Source: Bacteroidales bacterium
Lineage (GTDB): Bacteria > Bacteroidota > Bacteroidia > Bacteroidales > UBA10428
Assembly (NCBI GenBank): GCA_016933335.1
Contig: JAFGBD010000064.1
Span: 1 to 62,505 of the forward strand
Direction: 5' to 3'
DNA length: 62,505 nt
Part shown: positions 43,853-53,332 of the stretch, piece after piece
Numbering within the stretch: position 1 is the stretch's first letter
Layout of the letters: the number at the start of each line of letters is the position of its first letter
The notes under the pieces: model-generated
What the model was told of the DNA's origin: nothing
Databases searched by the model: none
The model's input: only the letters and a program-made list of their open reading frames with translations
Position numbers and translations under genes: made by a program

Positions 43853-44856
43853 AGTAACTTATTTTCAATAAGATATTCGGCAATCTGTACTGCATTTAAT
43901 GCAGCCCCCTTCCTGATCTGGTCTCCGACACACCAAAAAGCAATTCCCTTCGGGTTTGTAATATCCTTTCTTATTCTCCCCACGTAAACAGGATCTTTTC
44001 CGGCAGCATGCAATGGCATCGGGTATTTAAATGTTTCAGGATCATCTTCAACCACGAGTCCGGGTGCTTGCTGCATGGCCTCACGAACCCGGGAAACAGT
44101 AAGCTCATCTTCTGTCTCCACCCAGATGGCCTCTGAATGTGCCCTGTATACCGGTACACGAACCGCAGTTGCACTGACCGCAATATCAGCATGCATCATT
44201 TTTCGTGTCTCATGGTGCATTTTCATCTCCTCTTTGGTATAATCATTGTCCAGAAAGACATCAATGTGAGGGATCAAATTGAAAGCAATCTGATACTTAT
44301 GCTTTTCAATGGTCACCGGGATTCCGGCAAGAACCTGTCTGGTCTGCTCTTCCATTTCCTGCATGGCAGCAGTACCTGCTCCTGAGGTAGCCTGATATGT
44401 TGCAGCATGGATCCTCTTTATCGGTGAAAGCTCATGTATCGGTTTGATGGCAACTATCATGACAATGGTTGAACAGTTGGGATTTGCTATGATGTTTCTG
44501 GGCCTGTTCTTACAATCTTCCGGATTTACTTCCGGAACAACCAGCGGAACATCTTCATCCATCCTGAATGCACTTGAATTATCAATCAGTACAGCTCCAT
44601 GCCTGGTGATTGTAGATGCAAATTCCCTTGAAGTACCGGCTCCGGCAGAAGCCAAAACAATGTCTACCCCTTTAAAATCGTCATTGTGCTTAAGTTCCCT
44701 TACCGCGAACTTCATTCCTTTAAACTTATATTGCCTGCCTGCACTCCGTGCTGAACCGAAAAGTATTAGATCATCAAGCGGAAAATTACGTTCGTTGAGA
44801 ACCTTCAAGAACTCTTGTCCGACAGCTCCGCTTACACCGACAATGGCAACTCTCAT
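43849..44856 (-). CDS. asd: Aspartate-semialdehyde dehydrogenase
   Basis: A 335-residue protein with the NADP-binding [15 protein letters not shown] opening, the catalytic Cys in NPNCSTI (about 128), [10 protein letters not shown], and the substrate-binding His in PVYRAHSEA. It converts aspartyl phosphate to aspartate semialdehyde, the branch point to lysine/diaminopimelate, threonine and methionine. Monocistronic; convergent with hflX. Confidence 0.96.
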   Translation of the reverse strand: MRVAIVGVSGAVGQEFLKVLNERNFPLDDLILFGSARSAGRQYKFKGMKFAVRELKHNDDFKGVDIVLASAGAGTSREFASTITRHGAVLIDNSSAFRMDEDVPLVVPEVNPEDCKNRPRNIIANPNCSTIVMIVAIKPIHELSPIKRIHAATYQATSGAGTAAMQEMEEQTRQVLAGIPVTIEKHKYQIAFNLIPHIDVFLDNDYTKEEMKMHHETRKMMHADIAVSATAVRVPVYRAHSEAIWVETEDELTVSRVREAMQQAPGLVVEDDPETFKYPMPLHAAGKDPVYVGRIRKDITNPKGIAFWCVGDQIRKGAALNAVQIAEYLIENKLL

Positions 44857-44974
44857 GATCTAAAAATTTATGATGTTAAGATTATTTAAAATAAAATCCC
44901 TTAAAGGGGATTTAAAAAAAATTCGTAATTTGTTACTTCAAATGTTAGGTAAAATTCGCAATAATATTTTATTA

Positions 44975-47620
44975 ATGAAACCCCAGACATTTCTTTTTTT
45001 ATTAATTGCATGTAATTTAAGCGGACAACTTACGGAAAACTTTGAAAATTCTGATCTGTCAGGCTGGGAAGAAAGCACATCAGAAAGATGGAGAATTTCT
45101 TCAGCAGGTCCCGTTTCAGGCAATTACTCTCTTCATCATGTTTACGACAATATCAAATCAGACCATGACCAGATATCACTGATGCATGATCCTTTGATCC
45201 TCGATTCTGCCAATGCCGTCTGGCACTTTGAAATCCGGTATGAGTATGATCCCTCAGCATACAATCACTGGGCCGTTTTTCTGGTATCAGACAAAAATGC
45301 AACCGAAATGCATCCTGAGGGAAATTGCAATGGTTATATCTTCGGGGTAAATTATGCCGGAAGCGACGACTTTTTGAAATTCTGGAAATCAGAGAACAAT
45401 AATCTCTCAGAGATCATGAATACAGGATTCAACTGGCAAAGTGAGATAGGAACAGAAAAAGCCCCGGCATTTGAAATCGTACGTTATCAGAATGGGATTT
45501 GGGAGTTCTTTATTGACACGACAGCAGGCGATTCAGATAAAATTAAACTGGGTGAAACAGAGAATACGGACTTAAAAGCATCTTACTACTTTGGAATATA
45601 CTATAAATATTCCTCAGGACAGGACAGGAAATTCTGGTTTGACAGTTTATCTGTTAATGGTTTTTTCCTTAAAGACACATTGCCGCCCGGTCTGAAAGAA
45701 GCCATATGTCATGACCAGCGACAACTTGTGCTGCAGTTTGATGAATCAATCGAACTGACATCCGGATCAGAGCTAAAAGTTAAGGCTAATGGTCAATTCA
45801 TTGATATTGAATCTGTTAAAGTACAGAACAATTATCTGTATATCTTTCTGGCTCAAAATTTCCCGTCTGAATCAGAAATCCTGATCAAAACATATCATAT
45901 CCGGGATATTTACGGAAATACAAATTTATTTGATTCTGTTATGTTCTTTTACCATCAGCCCCGGTTCAACGATCTGATCATTACTGAAATCATGGCTGAC
46001 CCATTCCCTGCAGCAGGCCTGCCTGAGGCAGAATATCTTGAAATATTCAATCGTTGTGAATATGCAATTTGTCTACGCGACTGGCATATTTATGCCGGCA
46101 GAAATTGTGCTTCTTTCGATGAGGTTATTATTCTCCCCGGAGAATACATGCTATTACTCGACAACAGTCACAAAGATATGTTCAGCGGTTTATCCGGAAT
46201 ATCCGGCATGTATGATTTCCCCGGGATTTCTAACACCGGCCAGGAATTGGTTCTGAAAGACAATCATGACAGAATCATCTTTTCAACCGAATACCATACA
46301 AGCTGGTACAAGGATCATTTTAAATCGGAAGGAGGCTGGTCACTTGAAATGATTGATACTGATAACCCTTGTGGCGGTAAGGATAACTGGACAGCGTCAA
46401 TCAGTATAAATGGAGGGACTCCCGGTTATACGAATTCCGTTGCCGGAAAGAATCCTGATAATGATGATCCCCGGCTTTTAAAAAGTGTTATTATCAGCGA
46501 TTCAACCTTATACCTGTTATTTAGTGAACCTATTACGGGTGAGAACCTGTATTCAACAAATAACTATTACGTTGATAACGGCATGGGAATTCCCTGTCAG
46601 TCTGCACCCGGTGGCAATTTGTTAAATTCAGTCATCCTTTACTTTAATAAATGTTTTAATGAAGATGTTTTTTATTCATTACATATCAAAGATTGCCTTT
46701 CCGATTGCACCGGTAATAGGATAGGGAATACAAGCGTGTCTGCATTCAGAAAACCATCAAAATGTGATAGTACAGATCTGATTATCAATGAAATATTATT
46801 TAATCCATATGTGAGGGGGGGTGAGTTTATTGAAATATTCAACAGGTCGTTAAAAACCATCGATCTGAAAGACTTTTACCTTTCAACCAGAGATGACTAC
46901 TCAGCGAAATCAGGGCAATCGTTCCTGCTGTCAGAATTTCATTATACCATTGAACCGGGAGATTACCTTGTCATTACAGAGAATATTAACCTTGTAACTG
47001 ACAATTACCGATACATTTCCGAAAATGATTTCCTTGAAACCGAAGATATTCCAAATCTTCCTGATAAAGGTGCAGTTATATCACTTTTTGATTCAAATGA
47101 CCATCTTATTGATGAGGCAGCCTATTCAGAAAAAATGCATGTAGAGATTGCATCCAATACAAAAGGGATATCGCTTGAAAGAATTAATCCTGATTGGCCT
47201 TCAAATGATGCGGATAACTGGTATACCGCATCAGGCGATTTTGGTTATGCCACTCCCGGTTATGAAAATTCGCAAGACAGAAAAGATGAAATATCATCTT
47301 TCACTGTTATTGCAGAACCGGAAATCATTACACCTGATGGAGATGGCATAAATGATGAGACCGCGATAAAATATATTGTCCCGGATGCAGGTTATTTCGC
47401 CAATATCATAGTATTTGACCGTACAGGACGTCCTGTTAAAATCATTGCCCGGAATATCCTTCTTGGTTCAACCGGGGAATTTACCTGGAATGGAAAAAAT
47501 GACAGCGGCATAACAGCCCCGGTAGGTCCTTACCTGATATATACCGAAATATTCAATTTATCAGGTAACATTAAAAAATTCAAAAATTCATGTATCATTG
47601 CTGAAAAAATATATTGGTAG
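44975..47620 (+). CDS. Secreted protein with two lamin-tail domains and C-terminal FlgD-like domain
   Basis: About 881 residues from the ATG at 44975, which begins a good signal peptide (MKPQTFLFLLIACNLSGQ). The frame is open from 44870, but those 35 residues are basic and not signal-like. An N-terminal jelly-roll-like region (to about 240) is followed by two lamin-tail domains, each opening LIITEI or LIINEI near nucleotides 45976 and 46779. The C-terminal ~100 residues (TPDGDGINDE ... FTWNGKNDSG) resemble the FlgD-Ig/T9SS-associated domain. Probably exported to the surface. LTD proteins often sit with secreted nucleases or adhesins; the function here is unknown. Confidence 0.78.
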   Translation: MKPQTFLFLLIACNLSGQLTENFENSDLSGWEESTSERWRISSAGPVSGNYSLHHVYDNIKSDHDQISLMHDPLILDSANAVWHFEIRYEYDPSAYNHWAVFLVSDKNATEMHPEGNCNGYIFGVNYAGSDDFLKFWKSENNNLSEIMNTGFNWQSEIGTEKAPAFEIVRYQNGIWEFFIDTTAGDSDKIKLGETENTDLKASYYFGIYYKYSSGQDRKFWFDSLSVNGFFLKDTLPPGLKEAICHDQRQLVLQFDESIELTSGSELKVKANGQFIDIESVKVQNNYLYIFLAQNFPSESEILIKTYHIRDIYGNTNLFDSVMFFYHQPRFNDLIITEIMADPFPAAGLPEAEYLEIFNRCEYAICLRDWHIYAGRNCASFDEVIILPGEYMLLLDNSHKDMFSGLSGISGMYDFPGISNTGQELVLKDNHDRIIFSTEYHTSWYKDHFKSEGGWSLEMIDTDNPCGGKDNWTASISINGGTPGYTNSVAGKNPDNDDPRLLKSVIISDSTLYLLFSEPITGENLYSTNNYYVDNGMGIPCQSAPGGNLLNSVILYFNKCFNEDVFYSLHIKDCLSDCTGNRIGNTSVSAFRKPSKCDSTDLIINEILFNPYVRGGEFIEIFNRSLKTIDLKDFYLSTRDDYSAKSGQSFLLSEFHYTIEPGDYLVITENINLVTDNYRYISENDFLETEDIPNLPDKGAVISLFDSNDHLIDEAAYSEKMHVEIASNTKGISLERINPDWPSNDADNWYTASGDFGYATPGYENSQDRKDEISSFTVIAEPEIITPDGDGINDETAIKYIVPDAGYFANIIVFDRTGRPVKIIARNILLGSTGEFTWNGKNDSGITAPVGPYLIYTEIFNLSGNIKKFKNSCIIAEKIYW

Positions 47621-47645
47621 TTTAACAGATCAACTGACTTAAAAT

Positions 47646-48230
47646 ATGATTTTGAAAAGAATAACAGTATTTTGTGCTTCAAGCCGCATGATCAATCCAG
47701 TGTATTTTAAAGCTGCCAGGCAACTGGCCGGGGTACTGACAAAAAACAATATTACTGCGGTATATGGTGGAGGGGCTGCAGGATTAATGGGCGTTCTGGC
47801 TGACTATATGCTCGAAAACGGGGGAAACATTACAGGTGTAATCCCTCAGTTTATGCTGAAGGTAGAATGGGGACATCCGGGAGTAAAAAATATGATCGTT
47901 ACCAAAGACATGCATGAAAGAAAGCGGCTTTTGATTGACAATGTCGATGCTGTTGTTGCCCTGCCCGGTGGCAGCGGTACACTGGAAGAACTCCTGGAAG
48001 TTATTTCACTTAAGAGACTCGGTAAATTCCTGAATCCCATAATTATTATCAATACAGCCGGTTTCTACGATCCCCTGGTTGTATTACTGAATAAAATGGT
48101 TGAAGAAAATTTCATGAGACCTGATCATTTAAAAATGTGGAAAGTCATCAGCCATCCTTCAGAACTGATAGATGCGATCAGTTGCTCGGAGACATGGAAC
48201 GAGGACGCAATTAATTCGGCAGGAGTTTAG
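47646..48230 (+). CDS. LOG family protein (TIGR00730 Rossmann fold; nucleoside 5'-monophosphate phosphoribohydrolase)
   Basis: A 194-residue protein with the LOG motifs: GGGAAGLMG (about 40-48), the MHERK helix, and PGGSGTLEEL (PGGxGTxxE, about 107-116). Characterised members release free bases, such as cytokinins, from nucleoside monophosphates; many bacterial ones have unknown physiological roles. It begins 25 bases after the LTD gene. Confidence 0.92.
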   Translation: MILKRITVFCASSRMINPVYFKAARQLAGVLTKNNITAVYGGGAAGLMGVLADYMLENGGNITGVIPQFMLKVEWGHPGVKNMIVTKDMHERKRLLIDNVDAVVALPGGSGTLEELLEVISLKRLGKFLNPIIIINTAGFYDPLVVLLNKMVEENFMRPDHLKMWKVISHPSELIDAISCSETWNEDAINSAGV

Positions 48231-48319
48231 TCTTGTTCTTTTCAGATGATAAGATATATACAAATTGTAACCATTTGACTATAATTTTGTATAACAGTTA
48301 TAACTTAATACATATAATT

Positions 48320-49384
48320 ATGAAACATAAAATTGTTATCCTGATGTTATTGGCAGGATTTATTGTTATTTCCTGCAATGATGATGATAATAATGGCCCT
48401 CAGGTTCAGGGGAATCTTGTTTATATTGAAGATGATATTGTAATCCCTACAACCTGGTATGCAGACTCCATTTATATCATCAAAGATCATGATTTCTGGG
48501 TTAGTGATGCACTGACCATTCAGGCCGGTACTATCATAAAGTTTAATCCTAACACGCACATGACAATAGACAGTTATGGGACAATCATTGCCCAGGGTAC
48601 ATCAGAAAAACCCATCATTTTTACTTCAATCAAGGATGATGCAAACGGCGGTGATAATAATGGAGACGGGAATGCCACAACTCCCGACCGTGGTGACTGG
48701 TATAATGTTGAAGTCAACTCCAATGGGAATAAGTTCCAATACTGCCATTTTTACTACGGGGGAGGATCTTCTTCTTTAAGTGCCCTCGAAATATATAACG
48801 GAAGGGCATCAGTCACAAATTGTATTTTTGCGCATAACACGGGAGGAAAATTCGGAGACTTTTATTATGGCACACTCGATGCAACGGGTGCTGTGGGTGA
48901 GACCATTATAAAAAACAATGTGTTTTTCGATAATACCCTCCCTCTTTCGGTACTTTCCACCATCGATATTGATAATTCCAATGTCTTTCATGATCCTGAT
49001 GATCCCGCGGTTATTAATGTAATGAACGGAATTTTTATTTATGACCTCAGCGATATCGATAAAGTCACAACCTGGGGTGAGAACGAAGTACCATTTGTAA
49101 TAAACGATAATGATCTCTGGATTGAAAGTCCCGGATCACTGACCCTGGGACAAAATACCATCGTTAAATTCACTCCTGACAGTAAACTGGTTATCGATAT
49201 TGGAGCTGACCTGATCTTTGACAATTCCAATTATTTTACATCATTCAAAGACGATTCACACGGAGGTGACACGAATGGGGACGGAGATGCTACCTCTCCC
49301 TCTGAGGGAGACTGGACAGGCATATATTTAAATGCCTCTGATTCCTATCTGGGTGGATCAAATATTCTTTATAATCTTTACTAA
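48320..49384 (+). CDS. Lipoprotein with internally duplicated beta-helix-like repeat
   Basis: About 354 residues from the ATG at 48320, which starts a lipoprotein signal peptide with lipobox FIVISC; the frame is open from 48233 but the extra residues are not signal-like. The protein contains two related units of about 190 residues. Both hold an IIKF or IVKF strand, a TSIKDD/TSFKDD strand, a GGDxNGDGxAT loop that could bind calcium, and GDW. The second unit ends soon after GDW, so it is shorter than the first. Similar proteins are surface lipoproteins with right-handed beta-helix parts. Function unknown. A TAATTTTG box lies 31 bases upstream of the start. Confidence 0.72.
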   Translation: MKHKIVILMLLAGFIVISCNDDDNNGPQVQGNLVYIEDDIVIPTTWYADSIYIIKDHDFWVSDALTIQAGTIIKFNPNTHMTIDSYGTIIAQGTSEKPIIFTSIKDDANGGDNNGDGNATTPDRGDWYNVEVNSNGNKFQYCHFYYGGGSSSLSALEIYNGRASVTNCIFAHNTGGKFGDFYYGTLDATGAVGETIIKNNVFFDNTLPLSVLSTIDIDNSNVFHDPDDPAVINVMNGIFIYDLSDIDKVTTWGENEVPFVINDNDLWIESPGSLTLGQNTIVKFTPDSKLVIDIGADLIFDNSNYFTSFKDDSHGGDTNGDGDATSPSEGDWTGIYLNASDSYLGGSNILYNLY

Positions 49385-49420
49385 AATTCAATAGCTGGTA
49401 ATATCAAATCCGTATGATTC

Positions 49421-50305
49421 TTAAAGCCTGCTGATAACCTCAGCAATTCTCCGGATATGCAAGGGTGTAGTCCCGCAGCAACCACCTATTATGTTTGCAC
49501 CGGATAAAACCAGTTCTTCAACAAAGGACGCCATCTGATCGGGTGTTTCCGGAAAAAACGTCTGTCCGTCTTTATATACAGGCATCCCGGCATTTGCATG
49601 AATAAGAACCGGAATATTCTTATCTGATTCCCTGATCTCCCTTGTAATATTTATCATCCCTTCTATCCCGTTGCCACAATTGGCACCGATGATATCTGCA
49701 CCTGCATCTGGTATTCTGGCAACCATATCAGTCGGTGAAACTCCCATCATCGAGCGGTATTCACCTTCTATGGTTCTTTCAAAAGTCATCGTGCATATAA
49801 TTTCGGCCCCGGTATTCTCACTGGCTGCTTTAACAGCAATCTCTGCTTCATCAATATCGCTCATCGTTTCGATGACAATGGCATCTGAACCACCCTCAAA
49901 AAGAGCCACTGCCTGTTCTTTAAATGCTTCGTACAACTCATCCCTGGTAACTTCTTCCATCATTAAGATCTTACCTGTGGGACCTATTGAACCCAGTACA
50001 TGTTTCGAATCACCGGCTGCCTTCCTGGATAATTCAGCAGCAGCTCTGTTTATTTCCTTCACCCTTTCCTGTAATCCATAATTGGCCAGCTTAAACCTGC
50101 TGCCTCCAAAACTATTGGTTTCTATCATATCCGAACCTGCTTCAATATAGCTTTTTGCAATCTCCAACACTGCATCCGGCTTCTTGAGATTCCATAATTC
50201 AGGGCATTCACCAGGACCCAGTCCCATCTGCTGCATAAATGTTCCCCATGCCCCATCTGAAACAAGCCTGTGACCTGATCGTATTTTTTCGGTGATCTTC
50301 CTCAT
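49421..50305 (-). CDS. Homocysteine S-methyltransferase family protein
   Basis: A 294-residue TIM-barrel protein with GAWGTFMQ at the start, IETNSFGG, and the three zinc-ligand Cys: one in GANCGNG and two in GGCCGTTP near the C-terminus. This is the N-terminal homocysteine module of MetH as a free protein. It would transfer a methyl group to homocysteine to make methionine, or run a similar thiol methylation. It lies 99 bases downstream of the corrinoid-protein gene, forming with it and the UroD-like gene a set on one strand. Confidence 0.88.
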   Translation of the reverse strand: MRKITEKIRSGHRLVSDGAWGTFMQQMGLGPGECPELWNLKKPDAVLEIAKSYIEAGSDMIETNSFGGSRFKLANYGLQERVKEINRAAAELSRKAAGDSKHVLGSIGPTGKILMMEEVTRDELYEAFKEQAVALFEGGSDAIVIETMSDIDEAEIAVKAASENTGAEIICTMTFERTIEGEYRSMMGVSPTDMVARIPDAGADIIGANCGNGIEGMINITREIRESDKNIPVLIHANAGMPVYKDGQTFFPETPDQMASFVEELVLSGANIIGGCCGTTPLHIRRIAEVISRL

Positions 50306-50404
50306 ATTTCAATAAAAGGTGATTATTTCTGCTGGTGCAGGCAACGAATTCACGGACAGGTTAAAAATAATCTTATATGCCCTGATACCTGAATTCAAAT
50401 ATAA

Positions 50405-51079
50405 TCAGGCTACCAGTTTATTTAAATATTCTACTGCTCCCTGAGGATCCGGTGAATAGAAATCAGCCCCGATTTTTTCCCTGAAATTATCATTTACCGG
50501 TGCTCCTCCAATAAGAACAATGATTCCGGGAATCTGTTCCTTCAGTTCTTTAACTGTTTTTTCCATATTGCCCATGGTTGTTGTAAGCAATGCCGAGAGT
50601 CCTACTTTACATCCGGGATTGGCTTTTGCCATTTCAATGAATTTTTCAGGTTTCACATCAGTACCCAGATCAATTACCTGCCATCCGTTTCCTTCAATCA
50701 TCATTGATACCAGATTCTTACCAATATCATGCAAATCCCCGGCAACTGTCCCTATAACAAAAATACCTTTTCTTCTGATGGTTCCGGACTGAAATGAGGG
50801 TTTAAGATGCTCCATGGCAGTATGCATGGCTTTAGCCGACATAAGAACCTGAGGTACAAAGATCTTGTTTTCCCTGAATTTAATGCCTACCTTTTCCATT
50901 CCTTTAATCAGTGCCTTCTGAAGTACATCATCTGCAGAAATACCCTGGTCAAGAGCCTTTCCGGTCAATTCATCAGCACCATCCTGCCCTTTCATATCAG
51001 GAGGATAAGGAGCTAATTTGTTGATCTTGCCGAATTCCACACAAATAGCAATTTGTTCCAGTAATTGTTCCATTCTCAT
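50405..51079 (-). CDS. Corrinoid (B12-binding) methyl-carrier protein
   Basis: A 224-residue protein with a helical cap domain (about 1-100) followed by a B12-binding Rossmann domain. The cobalt-ligand motif is DLHDIG (D-x-H-x-x-G, near residue 117), then SALLTTTMG and IGGAPV for the nucleotide tail. It belongs to the MtaC/MtbC-like carriers that shuttle methyl groups between two methyltransferases. It sits between a UroD-like methyltransferase and a homocysteine methyltransferase, which is exactly the set of partners needed. Confidence 0.92.
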   Translation of the reverse strand: MRMEQLLEQIAICVEFGKINKLAPYPPDMKGQDGADELTGKALDQGISADDVLQKALIKGMEKVGIKFRENKIFVPQVLMSAKAMHTAMEHLKPSFQSGTIRRKGIFVIGTVAGDLHDIGKNLVSMMIEGNGWQVIDLGTDVKPEKFIEMAKANPGCKVGLSALLTTTMGNMEKTVKELKEQIPGIIVLIGGAPVNDNFREKIGADFYSPDPQGAVEYLNKLVA

Positions 51080-51209
51080 TTAAAATTTATTAGTACGAAT
51101 GTCAGTTAAAAAATTGTTCTGATCCATCTGGAATTATAAGAACATATAATCGAACTGACCATGATCTATCGGTATTCCAGGTCTAAAATTAGAAATATTT
51201 TCAGATTCC

Positions 51210-52478
51210 TTAATAATGCGAAGCCTGTTTGTTAAATTCTTTTAAAGCTTCAAGCATAGCCACAACATTTTCAACAGGCACATTTGCCTGGATATTATGA
51301 ACCGTATTAAATACAAATCCGCTACCTTCTGAAAGAATTACACATTGTTCAAAGACCTGGTTTTTTACCTCTTCAGGTTCCCCGAACGGCAGCACTTTCT
51401 GTGTGTCAACTCCCCCTCCCCAGAATACCAGTTTGTCACCGTACTTCTCTTTTAATACCCTGGTGTCCATTCCCCGTGCATTAATCTGAACCGGATTTAT
51501 AATATCAAAGCCTGCCCTGATAAAACGATCCATTAAAATTTCCACTGCCCCGCATGAATGCTTGAATGTTTTCCATCCTGTGTTTTCATGAACCCAGTCA
51601 TTGATCTTTTTGTAATATGGCAACCACATTTCATCAAATGTTTCAGGCGAACAGAATGTGGAATTCTGTGTGCCGAAATCAGTGCCGCATACATAAAGTA
51701 TATCAATCTCATTACCGACTATTCCAAAGACCGTTTCAAGGTTTTTAATGGCAATATCTGTTTGCTTTTCGAAAATTGTCCTGATATAATCAGGTCTCAT
51801 GACAGTTGACATATACCATTCTGCCACATCTCTTATTCCTTTGGGCTGTTTGAGAAATGTTCCGGGAACCAGGGCGATATCTCCGATTCCTGTACCACCG
51901 ATGTTAGCAACAACAGCTTTATCAGTTCTTTTTATTATTTCCAGGTTTTTATTCCAGTACTGTAAATCCTCATCCGATAAAACCCCGTATTCTTCAAGGT
52001 TATCTTCCGGATTAAGTTTCTCTTCATCGACAGGTCCCTGCCTGATAATGGCATCAAAGAAATAACTGCTTTTCGGCATTTTTCCGCTTGGACTGAAACT
52101 GACATCCCCCTGAGGATAAATCAACAGATCCCCGTTTTCGTCCAGTGTCGTTATAAATTTTTCCGGAACAAGTATTTCCTGTCCCCAAAAAGTTCTGAAT
52201 TCCTTCCATCCTTCATTTGGGAATCCGAACATGGTGAGGCGGGGGCCGAATCCGATCACATCGATATTCATGGCTGCGAGAAGTTCATCATCAATCTCAC
52301 CCAGCATCTGGTATGGCTCTGTCAGTTTAACCGGACGCTTTTCAAAACCATAGTATTCTCTCAATTTTTCGATAACCAGAATGTGTATTCCGGTAACGGT
52401 GGTTGCTCCAAAATCCAGTGGTGTCCTGTCTGCTTTCCTGTGCAATAAAACAGCCCTGATTCTCTCTTTTGACGTCAT
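51210..52478 (-). CDS. Uroporphyrinogen decarboxylase-like methyltransferase (MtaA/MtbA superfamily)
   Basis: A 422-residue UroD-superfamily protein. It opens MTSKERIRAVLLHRKADR, the usual start in corrinoid-linked members. It carries FKHSCGAV, the H-x-C zinc site of methyl-cobamide methyltransferases, and a later Cys in VFEQCV that could complete it. True HemE is shorter (about 350) and lacks this site. Most likely it moves a methyl group onto or off the corrinoid protein encoded next door. The substrate cannot be read from the sequence. Confidence 0.8.
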   Translation of the reverse strand: MTSKERIRAVLLHRKADRTPLDFGATTVTGIHILVIEKLREYYGFEKRPVKLTEPYQMLGEIDDELLAAMNIDVIGFGPRLTMFGFPNEGWKEFRTFWGQEILVPEKFITTLDENGDLLIYPQGDVSFSPSGKMPKSSYFFDAIIRQGPVDEEKLNPEDNLEEYGVLSDEDLQYWNKNLEIIKRTDKAVVANIGGTGIGDIALVPGTFLKQPKGIRDVAEWYMSTVMRPDYIRTIFEKQTDIAIKNLETVFGIVGNEIDILYVCGTDFGTQNSTFCSPETFDEMWLPYYKKINDWVHENTGWKTFKHSCGAVEILMDRFIRAGFDIINPVQINARGMDTRVLKEKYGDKLVFWGGGVDTQKVLPFGEPEEVKNQVFEQCVILSEGSGFVFNTVHNIQANVPVENVVAMLEALKEFNKQASHY

Positions 52479-52521
52479 GTCAGTTCTTCTGATTTAAAAT
52501 CCATTGCATCCTGAAAAAGCA

Positions 52522-53325
52522 TCATTTTCCTGAACATCTCCGCACAAAAGACTTTATCATTTCAGCTGATTTTCCGGGTTCTTCAATAAATCCCATATGA
52601 CCGGAGTTCTCGAGTATGCATAATTCCCCCGGATGATTTAGTTCAAGCTTTGACTTTATACTTTCAAACTGAATGTGGTTATCCTTTTTACCCAGTATTA
52701 CCATAAAAGGGATTTTGCTGTTTTTAATAATTGTTGTCCTCCCGGGCCTGTTCTTCATACCTTCCAGCACGGCTATGATACCTTCTTCGGGTGTCCTGCG
52801 GGCAATTTCTTTTATCTTTTCCAGGTCTCTCCCGTAGAGACCGAGATTATCTCCGGCAAATAATTCCGGCACATTAGTATCGATTATCAGATTCTTTTTA
52901 CCCTGTTTTATCAGTTCTATTTCCCTGTCCCTGGCCCGTTTCTTTTCTTCAGTATCCGCAAAAGGTGTTGAATGAAACAATACAAATCCCAGTAATCTTT
53001 CAGGATAATGTTCTGCGAATGCCAATGTAACATATCCCCCCATAGAATGGCCTATCAACACACATTTATCAATAAACAATGCATCCATCACAAACCTGGT
53101 GGTTTCAGCCATTATCTCCATTGTATGTATATTATGAAATAATCCTGATTCACCATGTCCGGGCAAATCAATCCGTATGATCCTGAAAACATCTTTTAGT
53201 TGATCCGAAAGAGATTTCCATATCTCAGATGATTCAAGATATCCGTGTAACAGCAATACAGGTAATCCGGTACCCTCATCCACAATTTTGATATTTACTC
53301 CCCTGAAATCCAGTTTATTTTCCAT
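52522..53325 (-). CDS. Alpha/beta hydrolase
   Basis: A 267-residue alpha/beta-hydrolase: oxyanion strand LLHGYLESS, nucleophile elbow GHSMGG (Ser about 93), and a late His in NSGHMGFIEEP. The substrate is not predictable; esterases, lactonases and haloalkane-type enzymes share this pattern. No signal peptide. It ends 43 bases before the UroD-like start and begins 7 bases after the M24 aminopeptidase stop, so the latter pair is likely an operon. Confidence 0.85.
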   Translation of the reverse strand: MENKLDFRGVNIKIVDEGTGLPVLLLHGYLESSEIWKSLSDQLKDVFRIIRIDLPGHGESGLFHNIHTMEIMAETTRFVMDALFIDKCVLIGHSMGGYVTLAFAEHYPERLLGFVLFHSTPFADTEEKKRARDREIELIKQGKKNLIIDTNVPELFAGDNLGLYGRDLEKIKEIARRTPEEGIIAVLEGMKNRPGRTTIIKNSKIPFMVILGKKDNHIQFESIKSKLELNHPGELCILENSGHMGFIEEPGKSAEMIKSFVRRCSGK

Positions 53326-53332
53326 TTTAAAG

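Noticed and set aside
51210..52478. Annotation as haem biosynthesis gene hemE
   Set aside because: The protein is longer than HemE, has the HxC zinc site of methyltransferases and adjoins a corrinoid protein.
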